Assembly: GCF_001612985.1 (NCBI RefSeq)
Contig: NZ_BDBM01000049.1
Coordinates: 1 to 32,517 of the forward strand
DNA from: Nocardia gamkensis NBRC 108242
Lineage (GTDB): Bacteria; Actinomycetota; Actinomycetes; Mycobacteriales; Mycobacteriaceae
Length of the DNA stretch: 32,517 nt
Direction: 5' to 3'
In this document: one piece after another, positions 7,408 through 14,692 of the stretch
Layout: each line of letters begins with the position of its first letter
Position numbering within the stretch: position 1 is the first letter of the stretch
Program-made: the position numbers and the translations under genes
Notes under the pieces: generated by a model
Told to the model about the DNA's origin: nothing
The model's database searches: none
What the model saw: only the letters and a program-made list of their open reading frames with translations

Positions 7408-8038
7408 CTTCTTGCAGCCTGGCAGGCGTCATCCGCTTGCGGAGCGCATCTTCTGCCGATTCCTGCGTCGCGCCGTACTGCCACCACGCCTCGCCCGTCT
7501 TGCGGTCCATCACCAGGAACTTGTCTTTGACCGCCGGGCCGCGGACTACCAGCGACACCGTGTACGGCTCTGCCACGACAGCGTGAACCATCGTGTGGTG
7601 CAGGGCGTAGGTCGTGCCCACCGGCTCCTCCCGCGCTTGCAACACTGGCAGTTTCATGGGCTCGATGTGCTCGTCTACCTCGGCATTCCCGAACAAATAG
7701 TGCCGATACCGGCCACGCAGGATACGGCTGGCATAGCACCAGCGGTGGTTGTGCGGCCGGTCGAAGTAGCCGGGCAGGAAGACGTGCAGCCGGATACGCA
7801 CGCCGTGCTCGTCATCGGTATGCAGCACGATCTTGTCGAGGATGTCGTAGTGCTCGCACAGGGTGAGTAGTTCGGGCCGGTCGGGCAGTTCATCGAGCCG
7901 TGCACGCACAATCCGGGGTTCGGCGGCGAGTTCGTTCAAAGCCTCGCGGCAGTTGAGTTCAACGTCATCGATGTCGTTCCAGTCGATCCAGCACAGGTTT
8001 TCGGCGATCCGGTCCATGTCGTCCATCGGTTTCCTCAT
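7373..8038 (-). CDS. Cupin-like protein of the radical SAM operon
   Basis: This 221-residue protein starts at ATG 8038, overlapping the radical SAM stop by four bases; ATG 8026 is the alternative. A central beta-rich part contains RIRLHVFLPGYFDRPHNHRW, then YASRILRGRYRHYLFG, and later HHTMVHAV and VSLVVRGPAVKDKFLVMD. The paired histidines in PHNHRW with a later His and the strand pattern resemble a metal-binding cupin (cysteine dioxygenase-like fold). No specific activity can be assigned. Its consistent coupling to the radical SAM enzyme and the P-loop kinase suggests it acts on the same substrate. Confidence 0.8.
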   Translation of the reverse strand: MRKPMDDMDRIAENLCWIDWNDIDDVELNCREALNELAAEPRIVRARLDELPDRPELLTLCEHYDILDKIVLHTDDEHGVRIRLHVFLPGYFDRPHNHRWCYASRILRGRYRHYLFGNAEVDEHIEPMKLPVLQAREEPVGTTYALHHTMVHAVVAEPYTVSLVVRGPAVKDKFLVMDRKTGEAWWQYGATQESAEDALRKRMTPARLQEVIGCLDEWQLF

Positions 8039-9174
8039 TCTTCGGGTTTGGCGCTGGACTTCCACAGGCGGCAGACCGGCACGATGTCGTCGTATGCCTC
8101 GCAAGAGGCTTTGCCCATCACCAGCTCCTCAGCGGGGCAACCGCCCATGCACGCGCTGACTTTGCAGCCGCCGCAGGAGCCTTCGGCTAGCGCGCTGGTA
8201 AACAGATCGAACTCGTTGGTGTTGTGGTTGAGCTGGACATGCCCGTCGACCATCTGGGCGAAGTACAGGTCGGTGTCGAACAGGTACGAGCAGACGTAGC
8301 AGCGGCCATCCGGAAAGATCGAGATCCGGTCCAACGTTCGGCCGATGCACCCTTGGTAGCCCTCGGCCGCGTAGCGCTCCATCTGGTCGCGCCGGGCGTA
8401 GGTCGGTTGGTACCAGACCCGCGTTTTGTATTCCGGTGCAACTTGATTGAGCCGATCGCAGAACGTCACCCATTCCGGTGGCGTCATCGCCATCTCGGCA
8501 TTGCCGTGGCCGGTGCCGATGGTCGAGAAGACGTGGAACTTCACCAGGCTCGCATCCAGCACGTCCGCGATGTCAAGCAGCTGCAATACGTCTCGTTCGT
8601 TGGCCTTATTCACCGTGCAGATAATCCGGGTGTCGAAACCACGCTCGGCTAGTTCGCGCGTGGTCTCCATCGCGTCATCGAAAGTGCCAGCGCCGCGCAC
8701 GGCGTCGTGTGTCTCCCGGCTGCCGCCGTCCAAGCTGACCTGCACGTACGCGAAGTCGTCCGGTGCCAGTTGCCGAAACTTCTTGAGCGCGGATTTCTGA
8801 GCATTCGTCGTGGTAATGACGTGCTCATAGCCGAGCTGGCGGCTGAGTCGCACGGCTTCGCAGTAGTACGGATGCAGCGTCGGTTCGCCGCCGAGGAGGG
8901 TGAGCTTGCTGCCGCCCAGCCTGCGCCAGGTGGTCAGCGTCTCGGCGATCTTCGGCAGCGGCATCTTGAGCGCCCGCTCCAGCCGCTCGCCCATGTAGCA
9001 GTGCTCACAGCGCAGTTGGCAGGCTTCGGTGATGTAGAGGTAGACGTTACGGAATCGGCCGTAGGCCACGCGGTCGATGCGCTCTGGCGCGGGGAGGCCG
9101 ATCCGCCGCGGCATGCGGGCGTGGCCGTAGCCATCACCTCGGAGGCCGGGCGTTGGCAAGGGGACGGTCGTCAT
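8035..9174 (-). CDS. Radical SAM/SPASM domain protein
   Basis: This 379-residue enzyme has the radical SAM cluster motif CQLRCEHC (C52, C56, C59; CX3CX2C), a GGEPTLHP motif for S-adenosylmethionine binding, and a C-terminal SPASM-type region rich in cysteines: CIGRTLDRISIFPDGRCYVC, CGGCKVSACMGGC and later single Cys residues that can hold auxiliary iron-sulfur clusters. SPASM enzymes often modify peptides or carbohydrates. No precursor peptide gene is obvious nearby, though the 62- and 69-residue products of the opposite operon are small enough to consider. It overlaps both the upstream kinase and the downstream cupin-like gene by four bases (ATGA in each case), so the three are a coupled operon. 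Confidence 0.92.
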   Translation of the reverse strand: MTTVPLPTPGLRGDGYGHARMPRRIGLPAPERIDRVAYGRFRNVYLYITEACQLRCEHCYMGERLERALKMPLPKIAETLTTWRRLGGSKLTLLGGEPTLHPYYCEAVRLSRQLGYEHVITTTNAQKSALKKFRQLAPDDFAYVQVSLDGGSRETHDAVRGAGTFDDAMETTRELAERGFDTRIICTVNKANERDVLQLLDIADVLDASLVKFHVFSTIGTGHGNAEMAMTPPEWVTFCDRLNQVAPEYKTRVWYQPTYARRDQMERYAAEGYQGCIGRTLDRISIFPDGRCYVCSYLFDTDLYFAQMVDGHVQLNHNTNEFDLFTSALAEGSCGGCKVSACMGGCPAEELVMGKASCEAYDDIVPVCRLWKSSAKPEE

Positions 9175-9854
9175 AGTGATCTGCTCCGTGAGATAAGAAG
9201 AGGGGCAAGCAGTTCCGCTGCTCCGTCGATCGTGTTGGTGGTATCGAGCTGGGTGACGGTGATCCCGGAATCGGTAAAGCCCGCTCGGATTCCGGCTGCC
9301 GTGTGGTGGTAGCGCTGCATCCGGGCTTTGAGCAGCCGGGGTGAATCACCACGCCGGGGATGCAAGAGGCTGCCGCAGTGGGCGCACTGCCACGGGTCGT
9401 CGCTGCTCGGAATCGCCGGCAGCCGCGGATCGGAGATCGGGTCACGCTCGCAGCGGTGGCAGACCTTGCGGTTTCTGGCCCGCTGCTTGAGCGTCCTTAC
9501 GTCCGTGACCACTTCGATGGCTTCGATATGTGGCGTCGGGGTGAGCATCCACAGCGTGGTCAGGAGTTGGTCGACCTGGTTGGCCGATCCCGGAAAGTTG
9601 TCGAGCAGGACGGTATGGACGTCGGGGTCATCGTGGGCAGCTTTGAAGTAGGAGCGCAGCGCCTCGGCCACGGTGAACTCGTCGATCCAGCCGAGTTGTT
9701 CGCTGCTGGTCGCCGTCGCGGCCAGCACCTCCTTGGAGACGTGCTCGCGCAGCCGGAACACCCGGCGCCCTGATGCCGATCCGAGACGCAGTGTCAGGGT
9801 TGTTTTGCCAGCGGCGGGTGGCCCGAAAATCGGAACGACGAGGGACAATGCCAC
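9171..9854 (-). CDS. P-loop nucleotide kinase-like NTPase with zinc-finger lid
   Basis: This 227-residue protein starts with GTG 9854 behind AAAGGGG. It has a Walker A loop GPPAAGKTT at residues 11-19 and an adenylate-kinase-like layout: LLDNFPGSANQVDQL parallels the LDGFPR region, and a lid insertion carries CHRC and CAHC pairs that probably bind zinc. That combination suggests a nucleoside monophosphate kinase or related small-molecule kinase rather than a generic ATPase. The substrate is unknown. It is the first gene of the kinase-radical SAM-cupin operon and is divergent from XRE-B, sharing its intergenic control region. Confidence 0.8.
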   Translation of the reverse strand: MALSLVVPIFGPPAAGKTTLTLRLGSASGRRVFRLREHVSKEVLAATATSSEQLGWIDEFTVAEALRSYFKAAHDDPDVHTVLLDNFPGSANQVDQLLTTLWMLTPTPHIEAIEVVTDVRTLKQRARNRKVCHRCERDPISDPRLPAIPSSDDPWQCAHCGSLLHPRRGDSPRLLKARMQRYHHTAAGIRAGFTDSGITVTQLDTTNTIDGAAELLAPLLISRSRSL

Positions 9855-9935
9855 GGTCTACCCCTTTCCCTAGTGGACCTTTGGGTGACTGGGTAAGGGT
9901 CAGCCGACTGCGCAAAAACGGCCACGACGCGGGGG

Positions 9936-10012
9936 TATACGCGCTATGTATGAAACGTATAGCGGCCAATGCGAAGCCCTGGTACGGTCACGCGACCAGG
10001 GCAAACGGCGTA
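9936..10012. promoter_or_regulatory. Divergent control region of XRE-B and the radical SAM operon
   Basis: TATACG (9936-9941) and CGTATA (9956-9961) form one inverted repeat. CGCTAT (9942-9947) and ATAGCG (9959-9964) form an interleaved one. A hairpin follows, GCCCTGGT (9976-9983) with ACCAGGGC (9995-10002). The block 9994-10012 matches 1658-1676 at 17 of 19 bases, and 9948-9963 matches 1611-1626 at 13 of 16. The region lies between two divergent starts. It is probably an operator/promoter recognised by the XRE proteins; the binding protein is inference. Confidence 0.6.
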
Positions 10013-10043
10013 CCAACCCCAAGAGACCCCAGGGGAAACAAAC

Positions 10044-11483
10044 ATGAAACGGGCATCCCAGGAGCAGCGCTACTGCGCCCGATGCGGTTCCAGGTTGAAT
10101 CGCTACAACCCCAAACCTCTTTGTGCCCCTTGCGAATCTGCATCTCGCGGTGAGCGGCAACAGCCGCCGAGCGTTTCCAGTGATTTCTGGCAGACCGACC
10201 AGATCCGCGATGCCCTCGCGACCTGGCACATGGGCCGCGTGATCTTCGCCTATCGGACGCATCCGTACCACGGCCGACCACTGCCGCAGGAGCTTGTTGC
10301 CAATTGGCTCGAACTGACCCAGGCGCAGCTCAGCCGAATCGAGAAAGGCCCGGCCCCCGAACAGCTCTCGAAGTTGGTGCGGTGGGCACAGATCCTTGGC
10401 ATCCCGGCGGAGCTGCTGTGGTTCAAAATGCCATCGCCGGTTGGTGGTGTGACGGCAGCGGAGCCATCTATCTCGCGCGGGGCTAGTGAGAATGCCCTGC
10501 TACTGGCTCGCTGGTTGGCTTCGGATGGAGCCGACGCTCCTCCGGTCGGTAATGCCGACGAGCTTCAGCGTGTCGGCGCGGCGCTGGACAATGCGCATCG
10601 CTACTTCGACGGGCCTGTGGCGGACTTTTTCCGCCAGCAGCTCGTCCGATGCAAGGCGGACGACGGCACTCTTGGTCCTGCGGCGGCGCTCCCGTTGGTT
10701 CTGGGTGTCCTCGGGGCCATTCGCCGACACAGTCGCGATGCCAAGCCTGAGGTCCGGCGTCAGCTGCTGGAGGTCGGGGCCGATGGTGCCGAATTTGCAG
10801 GCTGGCTCTACCGCGACCTGCACGATCCGCTGACCGCGACGTTCCTGTACGACCGCGCAATGGAATGGGCACAGGCGGCGGGCAGCTTGCCGCTCCAGGG
10901 CTACGTCCTGCTCAAGAAGTCCCAAATGGCCTACGACACGCAGGATGCGGGCACCGTGCTGTCCCTGGCGCAGGCCGCCAGCACCGGACCGTGGCAGCTC
11001 CCGCCTCGTGCTCAGGCTGAGGTAGTACAGCAGGAAGCACTCGGCCTTGCCATGACCGGCGAACCGCTGACCGCGGTCGAACAGCATCTCGGTCACGCCC
11101 AGCAGTTGTTATCTGCTGCCGAGGATGCCGGTGGGGACGGGCTCGGAGCCTACTTCAATCAAGGCACACTGCTCGTCCGCTCCGCCTGTTGCTATACCGA
11201 AGCGGGCAAGCCACACCGGGCGGTGCAACTGTTCGGTGATGTGCTGGCGGGCGGCACCCTCTCCAAGCGCGACAGCGGCCTGTTCGGGGCTCGGCAGGCC
11301 AAGGCGCTGGCGCTCGGCGGTGAACCCGATGAAGCGGCGACCGTTGCCGCCACGGCGGTCACTGTCGCCAGGGAAACCAGATCCGAGCGCACCATGAACG
11401 TGGTGGTCGAAGTTGTGCGGGCACTCGACCCGTGGCGCAACCGGCCGAGTGTCCGGATGCTCAACGACGTCCTAATGCCGTAG
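10044..11483 (+). CDS. Zinc-ribbon/XRE/TPR-like transcriptional regulator (XRE-B)
   Basis: This 479-residue paralogue of XRE-A (1702-3138) has the N-terminal zinc ribbon YCARCG and CAPC, and the HTH ELVANWLELTQAQLSRIEKG, which differs from XRE-A at only a few positions. The following block RWAQILGIPAELLWFKMP is equally conserved. The C-terminal sensory part has diverged strongly, so the two probably bind similar DNA but answer different signals. ATG 10044 follows AGGGGA. It is divergent from the kinase-radical SAM-cupin operon and overlaps the convergent alpha/beta hydrolase by 12 bp. Confidence 0.9.
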   Translation: MKRASQEQRYCARCGSRLNRYNPKPLCAPCESASRGERQQPPSVSSDFWQTDQIRDALATWHMGRVIFAYRTHPYHGRPLPQELVANWLELTQAQLSRIEKGPAPEQLSKLVRWAQILGIPAELLWFKMPSPVGGVTAAEPSISRGASENALLLARWLASDGADAPPVGNADELQRVGAALDNAHRYFDGPVADFFRQQLVRCKADDGTLGPAAALPLVLGVLGAIRRHSRDAKPEVRRQLLEVGADGAEFAGWLYRDLHDPLTATFLYDRAMEWAQAAGSLPLQGYVLLKKSQMAYDTQDAGTVLSLAQAASTGPWQLPPRAQAEVVQQEALGLAMTGEPLTAVEQHLGHAQQLLSAAEDAGGDGLGAYFNQGTLLVRSACCYTEAGKPHRAVQLFGDVLAGGTLSKRDSGLFGARQAKALALGGEPDEAATVAATAVTVARETRSERTMNVVVEVVRALDPWRNRPSVRMLNDVLMP

Positions 11484-12290
11484 CCATTGCGCCACGATGC
11501 CGATGACTTCGGCCTGGTACTCCTGGCTCTTAGGTTCGAGATACTGCGGATCATCATGGACGGCGAAGCCGTGCTGTGAACCGTCGATCTCCACCAGTTC
11601 GACAGGTGCGGTGAACTGAGAAACCGCGGCGCGCGAGCCGTCGATCGGCACCAAGGTGTCGGCATTGCCGTGGACAATGAGAGTTGGTGTCTTGATCTCG
11701 CCGAGCACCTCGTTCGGCTTCAGCCAGAACACTTCGTTCAGGAGTGGACGGCCGTGCTTGAGCGTCGGTGTGAACTGAATGGCGCCGGTCTCGTTCAGTT
11801 CGCGGGCAGCCTCGTCGTTGATGACGTCGTCCGTCCAGTACGGCCGGGAGTCGATGGTTCGCTTCTTGTAATCGAACTGCGGATTGAGCAGGACCAGCCG
11901 CGCCAGTTCGTCCGGACGTTTGGCGGCGTAGTAGCCGCAGATGCCACCGCCGAAGCTCGCACCGAGGAGGCTCAGCTCGTCCGCGCTGGTGGCCTCTCGG
12001 AGGTGCGCCAGACTGACGCGGATGTCGTTCAGGATGGTGGAAAGCGTCAGATCCTCTTGTCGGCCCTCGCTCTCGCCATGACCGCGAAGATCGAAGCGAA
12101 GCGAGGCGATGCCGACATCGGCCAGGCCCGCGGCCAGGCGAGTGAAGAAGCCGCCCTCCTCGCGGGTGACGCCCCCGCCGTGTACCAGCAGGACGGCACG
12201 CGCCGCTGGTTGCTGGGGAGTGACGAGGGTAGCTGCAAGGTGGAGGCCGTCGAGTGTGCGGATTCGGGTGGTGGCGCTGGCTGAGGGCAC
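11472..12290 (-). CDS. Alpha/beta hydrolase
   Basis: This hydrolase of about 272 residues has the nucleophile elbow GASFGGG (GxSxG with Ser), the acid in HGNADTLVP and the catalytic His in GSQHGF. The oxyanion-hole segment is VLLVHGGGVTREEGGF, and RFDLRGHGESEG follows in the usual place. Substrate unknown; an esterase or peptidase of the dienelactone-hydrolase-like type is plausible. GTG 12290 is preferred because the protein then begins just before TTRIRTLDGLHLAATLV, where the fold starts. The frame is open to ATG 12425, but the extra 45 residues look unlike a domain and neither start has a clear ribosome binding site. Confidence 0.85.
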   Translation of the reverse strand: MPSASATTRIRTLDGLHLAATLVTPQQPAARAVLLVHGGGVTREEGGFFTRLAAGLADVGIASLRFDLRGHGESEGRQEDLTLSTILNDIRVSLAHLREATSADELSLLGASFGGGICGYYAAKRPDELARLVLLNPQFDYKKRTIDSRPYWTDDVINDEAARELNETGAIQFTPTLKHGRPLLNEVFWLKPNEVLGEIKTPTLIVHGNADTLVPIDGSRAAVSQFTAPVELVEIDGSQHGFAVHDDPQYLEPKSQEYQAEVIGIVAQWLRH

Positions 12291-12780
12291 CGAATCAGTG
12301 AAGCAGAGGTACGCATCTGCGACCAGGCGGCGCTCACGATGTAGGACGAGAGCGCAGATCCGCACCCCGGCGCGGATTTCGCCCTGTATCGCCCGAGCGG
12401 CCCCATGTTGGGCTGGGCCGGCCATTCAGGCGCGTGTCGGCCCGTCAGCCCCGGTTCCGGGCGCAGGTGGCTGGCATGTGGTGCGTTCTACAACAGGAAA
12501 CTTGGCGCCATGGCCGGCGCGATCTACAGGGCGCAGCCAGCGTTTGGGTATGTCGTTTCGGTCATCGCCGCGCCCGACGCGCCGCCCGATCGGACGATTG
12601 AGCCCGACACGCAGGCGTCATTAACTAGGGACGGTTCTTAGGAGTCACCGATGCCTCCGCCGGAGCGACCGTTGCCATCCCCTAGCAGTCGGTCGCCCGC
12701 GGACGGCAGCTCGTCGGTGTCCTGCGGCCGTTCCCGTAAGCACACCAGCGCTTACCGGCCGCTCGCACCGAGGAGGAGCG
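12291..12780. other. Gene-poor interval with no supported gene
   Basis: About 490 bp between the hydrolase and the ribbon-helix-helix-like gene. Open frames exist on both strands, but none has family resemblance. One begins at ATG 12651 after AGGAG, but its product is low-complexity and overlaps the 12781 gene in another frame. The start of the hydrolase could extend to 12425. Otherwise nothing is seen. Confidence 0.4.
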
Positions 12781-13140
12781 ATGTCCACACCCGATGGAGG
12801 CAAGGAGATCACCCCTGCCATCCGTATCGACACCGCCAGGCACGCCCAGCTCACCTGGATCGCCGAGTTGCGTGGCAGCACCTTGAAGCAGGAATGCTTC
12901 AAGGCTGTCGACGCCTATATTGAGGCCGCCAAGCAGGATCCCGACCTCATGGCCAGGGCCAACGCCGCCCGTGCTGCCATCGAGAAAGAGGTCCGCGCTC
13001 GGCAGGCAGCGATCGACAACCTGTTCATCGCCTCGCCACCACCACCGCCAGCTCAAGACGAGCCGGATGTGACGGAAACCGACACGGACAGCGCACGTCG
13101 TCCACGTGGGCGCCGAGGACAACAGGCGGGAGGGGAATAG
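12781..13140 (+). CDS. Small ribbon-helix-helix-like protein
   Basis: This 119-residue protein has GAGGAG four bases before ATG 12781. Residues about 10-50 read as a short strand and two helices (ITPAIRIDTARHAQLTWIAE then STLKQECFKAVDAYIEAA), the layout of ribbon-helix-helix DNA-binding proteins. A charged helix with RAAIEKEVRARQAAIDNL follows, and then a flexible tail with five prolines and basic residues. Such proteins are common on plasmids and integrative elements, but no partition, relaxase or toxin partner is adjacent. Function not assigned. A very strong hairpin lies 31 bp downstream. Confidence 0.6.
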   Translation: MSTPDGGKEITPAIRIDTARHAQLTWIAELRGSTLKQECFKAVDAYIEAAKQDPDLMARANAARAAIEKEVRARQAAIDNLFIASPPPPPAQDEPDVTETDTDSARRPRGRRGQQAGGE

Positions 13141-13170
13141 GCGGACAGCTTTGCTGCGCTCAGCGCCCCT

Positions 13171-13230
13171 GGTGAGCGGTCGGCGGATAGCAGCCGAGGA
13201 AATTCCTCGCTGCTATCCGACCGGCTTACC
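13171..13230. repeat. Long imperfect inverted repeat (hairpin)
   Basis: The inner arms GGATAGCAGC(C)GAGGAA (13185-13201 region) and TTCCTCGCTGCTATCC pair fully apart from one bulged C. Outer arms GGTGAGC-GGTC and GACCGGCTTACC extend the pairing with few mismatches to about 28 bp per arm. It follows the RHH-like gene, so it could be a terminator, but no T-run follows on the plus strand. The stem is longer than usual, so an element end or a structured replication/recombination site is also possible. Confidence 0.65.
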
Positions 13231-13281
13231 GCTGCACATACTGTCTGAGCCTTCGGGAGTGATCTAGATATTCGAATTCCA

Positions 13282-13331
13282 TATAATAGAAGTATATGAC
13301 CGAAGAGCAATTCAATAACCAGGTTGCATAA
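13282..13331 (+). promoter_or_regulatory. TATAAT promoter element with an interrupted start of the coiled-coil gene
   Basis: A perfect TATAAT (13282-13287) lies eight bases before ATG 13296, which would make a leaderless transcript. The ATG opens MTEEQFNNQVA, then TAA at 13329-13331, and the same frame continues LYDY into ATG 13344. The peptide is continuous in style across the stop, so this is probably the original start, now cut by a nonsense codon. No clear -35 is seen. Confidence 0.5.
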
Positions 13332-13343
13332 CTCTACGATTAT

Positions 13344-13613
13344 ATGGATAAGCGCGTTGACAAAATCGAAGCCGAGCTCCAAAAGAAAGCTGATAAGAGC
13401 GAGATCAATGGAATCTATGACAAACTGGATGGCATCATCGGCCGTCTTGGTGACGAAGAAACCGAACGTTTCGCGATTATGGCGCAGCTGCAGCGGCACG
13501 AGCGTTGGCATCGCCAGGAAGCCGAGCACACAGGCTTGACGCTGCAGCCTGATGCGTCGGCGGCTGTTGCTAGATCACCTCTTTCGATGGTCTCTGACGG
13601 AGCCTCCTATTGA
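13344..13613 (+). CDS. Small coiled-coil protein, probably 5'-truncated by an in-frame TAA
   Basis: The 89 residues from ATG 13344 begin with a charged heptad-like helix (MDKRVDKIEAELQKKADKSE), then YDKLDGIIGRLGDEETERFA and a second helix with QLQRHERWHRQEAEH. The tail is unstructured. Similar short coiled-coil proteins with this DEETERFA-type block and RHERW turn are often found in prophages and integrated elements. No function is known to me. An in-frame ATG at 13296 with a TATAAT box just upstream suggests the full product had 16 more residues, now separated by TAA. There is no obvious ribosome binding site before 13344, so expression is doubtful. It lies 147 bp upstream of the CBASS-type pair. 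Confidence 0.5.
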   Translation: MDKRVDKIEAELQKKADKSEINGIYDKLDGIIGRLGDEETERFAIMAQLQRHERWHRQEAEHTGLTLQPDASAAVARSPLSMVSDGASY

Positions 13614-13760
13614 CCGGCTAGATATACCAACTGGTCGGACTATATTCCTCTGGAACGTGTCGGTGCCTCATGCGAAGATGCAGCAAACGAGATCGTGCCT
13701 GGTGGTGCGGCACGCAGAAGTAGATACTTACTGGAAACGGAAAGGTGGGCAATCGTAGAT

Positions 13761-14672
13761 ATGGCGGTAGGCGCAACAGAGTACACACCTCCCAGCGGGA
13801 GGGAGATAGGTGACCGACAGAACAGCAGAGACGCACTGCGCCTGCTCTTGGCACAGCGAAAGCTGTATTCTCAGTCGAAGCGCTGGCTGGCTCTCCGTTG
13901 GCTCGGCATGTTGGTGATTGCGCTAGCTGCACCGCCCATTGCTGTCATTTGGCCCAACCTGGCGGTCGTCGCCGGGGCAGTCGCGGGTGGGTGGATATTT
14001 ATCGGTCGCACTGCGCTCTTCCAGCTTGAGCAAAAAACGGTCGAACGTGCGGCATCGGTACAGGAAAGGTTCGATTTCACGGTCTTCGGCATGCCTACGA
14101 CTGGAATTCGCTCAACCCTGCCCTCGCTGGAGGATATCGCAAGCCTTGCGGGGCCTGACGGAAAAATAGCTGACCGCGCCAGGAAAGGAAATCTTAACGA
14201 TTGGTATCCGATTGATGTCAATCAGTCCGGCCTCAAGACAGTTGCGGTATGTCAGCGCGCGAATGCGTCGTATTCGGATCGTCTTCTTAATATGACTGCC
14301 CGGGTTTGGGTGGTCACATTGACAGTTTGGATCGTTGTGCTGATAGTTGCGAGCCTCGTGCTGAAACTGTCTCTGTCGGCGTTCTTGCTCGGTGCGATGC
14401 TGCCGCTGCTGCCAGCTTTTCTTGATGTTTGGGAATATTGGAGAAGCATTCGTCGCGCAGCTAAGGATCGGCGAGACTTAGCAATGACAATTGAAACCAG
14501 ATTGGGTGGCAGCAATCAGCCGGTCGATTCGCAAGATCTGCTGGTATGGCAGGAGAGAATCTTCGATCTCCGTAGAAACGCGCCACAGGTGCCCGACTTC
14601 ATATACAAGATCACACGGAAGCGGAACGAGGCTGCGATGCACACAGCCGCTGATCAACTTAACCAGGCATGA
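13761..14672 (+). CDS. S-4TM family putative pore-forming effector
   Basis: This 303-residue membrane protein has four predicted membrane segments in two pairs: about residues 48-64 and 66-83, then 182-202 and 205-222. The N-terminus NSRDALRLLLAQRKLYSQSK, the middle block RFDFTVFGMP, the NDWYPIDV motif, and the C-terminal block LLVWQERIFDLRRNAP with IYKITRKRNEAAM match the S-4TM (SMODS-associated 4TM) family as I know it. These proteins are predicted to open the membrane when bound by a cyclic nucleotide. ATG 13761 is preferred because the family start follows; an in-frame ATG at 13695 adds residues without similarity. The CD-NTase gene follows after 20 bp, which supports the effector role. 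Confidence 0.82.
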   Translation: MAVGATEYTPPSGREIGDRQNSRDALRLLLAQRKLYSQSKRWLALRWLGMLVIALAAPPIAVIWPNLAVVAGAVAGGWIFIGRTALFQLEQKTVERAASVQERFDFTVFGMPTTGIRSTLPSLEDIASLAGPDGKIADRARKGNLNDWYPIDVNQSGLKTVAVCQRANASYSDRLLNMTARVWVVTLTVWIVVLIVASLVLKLSLSAFLLGAMLPLLPAFLDVWEYWRSIRRAAKDRRDLAMTIETRLGGSNQPVDSQDLLVWQERIFDLRRNAPQVPDFIYKITRKRNEAAMHTAADQLNQA

Positions 14673-14692
14673 ATAGAAAGGTGTAGATAGAA

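Noticed and set aside
12651..12923. Plus-strand frame with AGGAG before its ATG
   Set aside because: The product is low-complexity and overlaps the better-supported RHH-like gene in a different frame.
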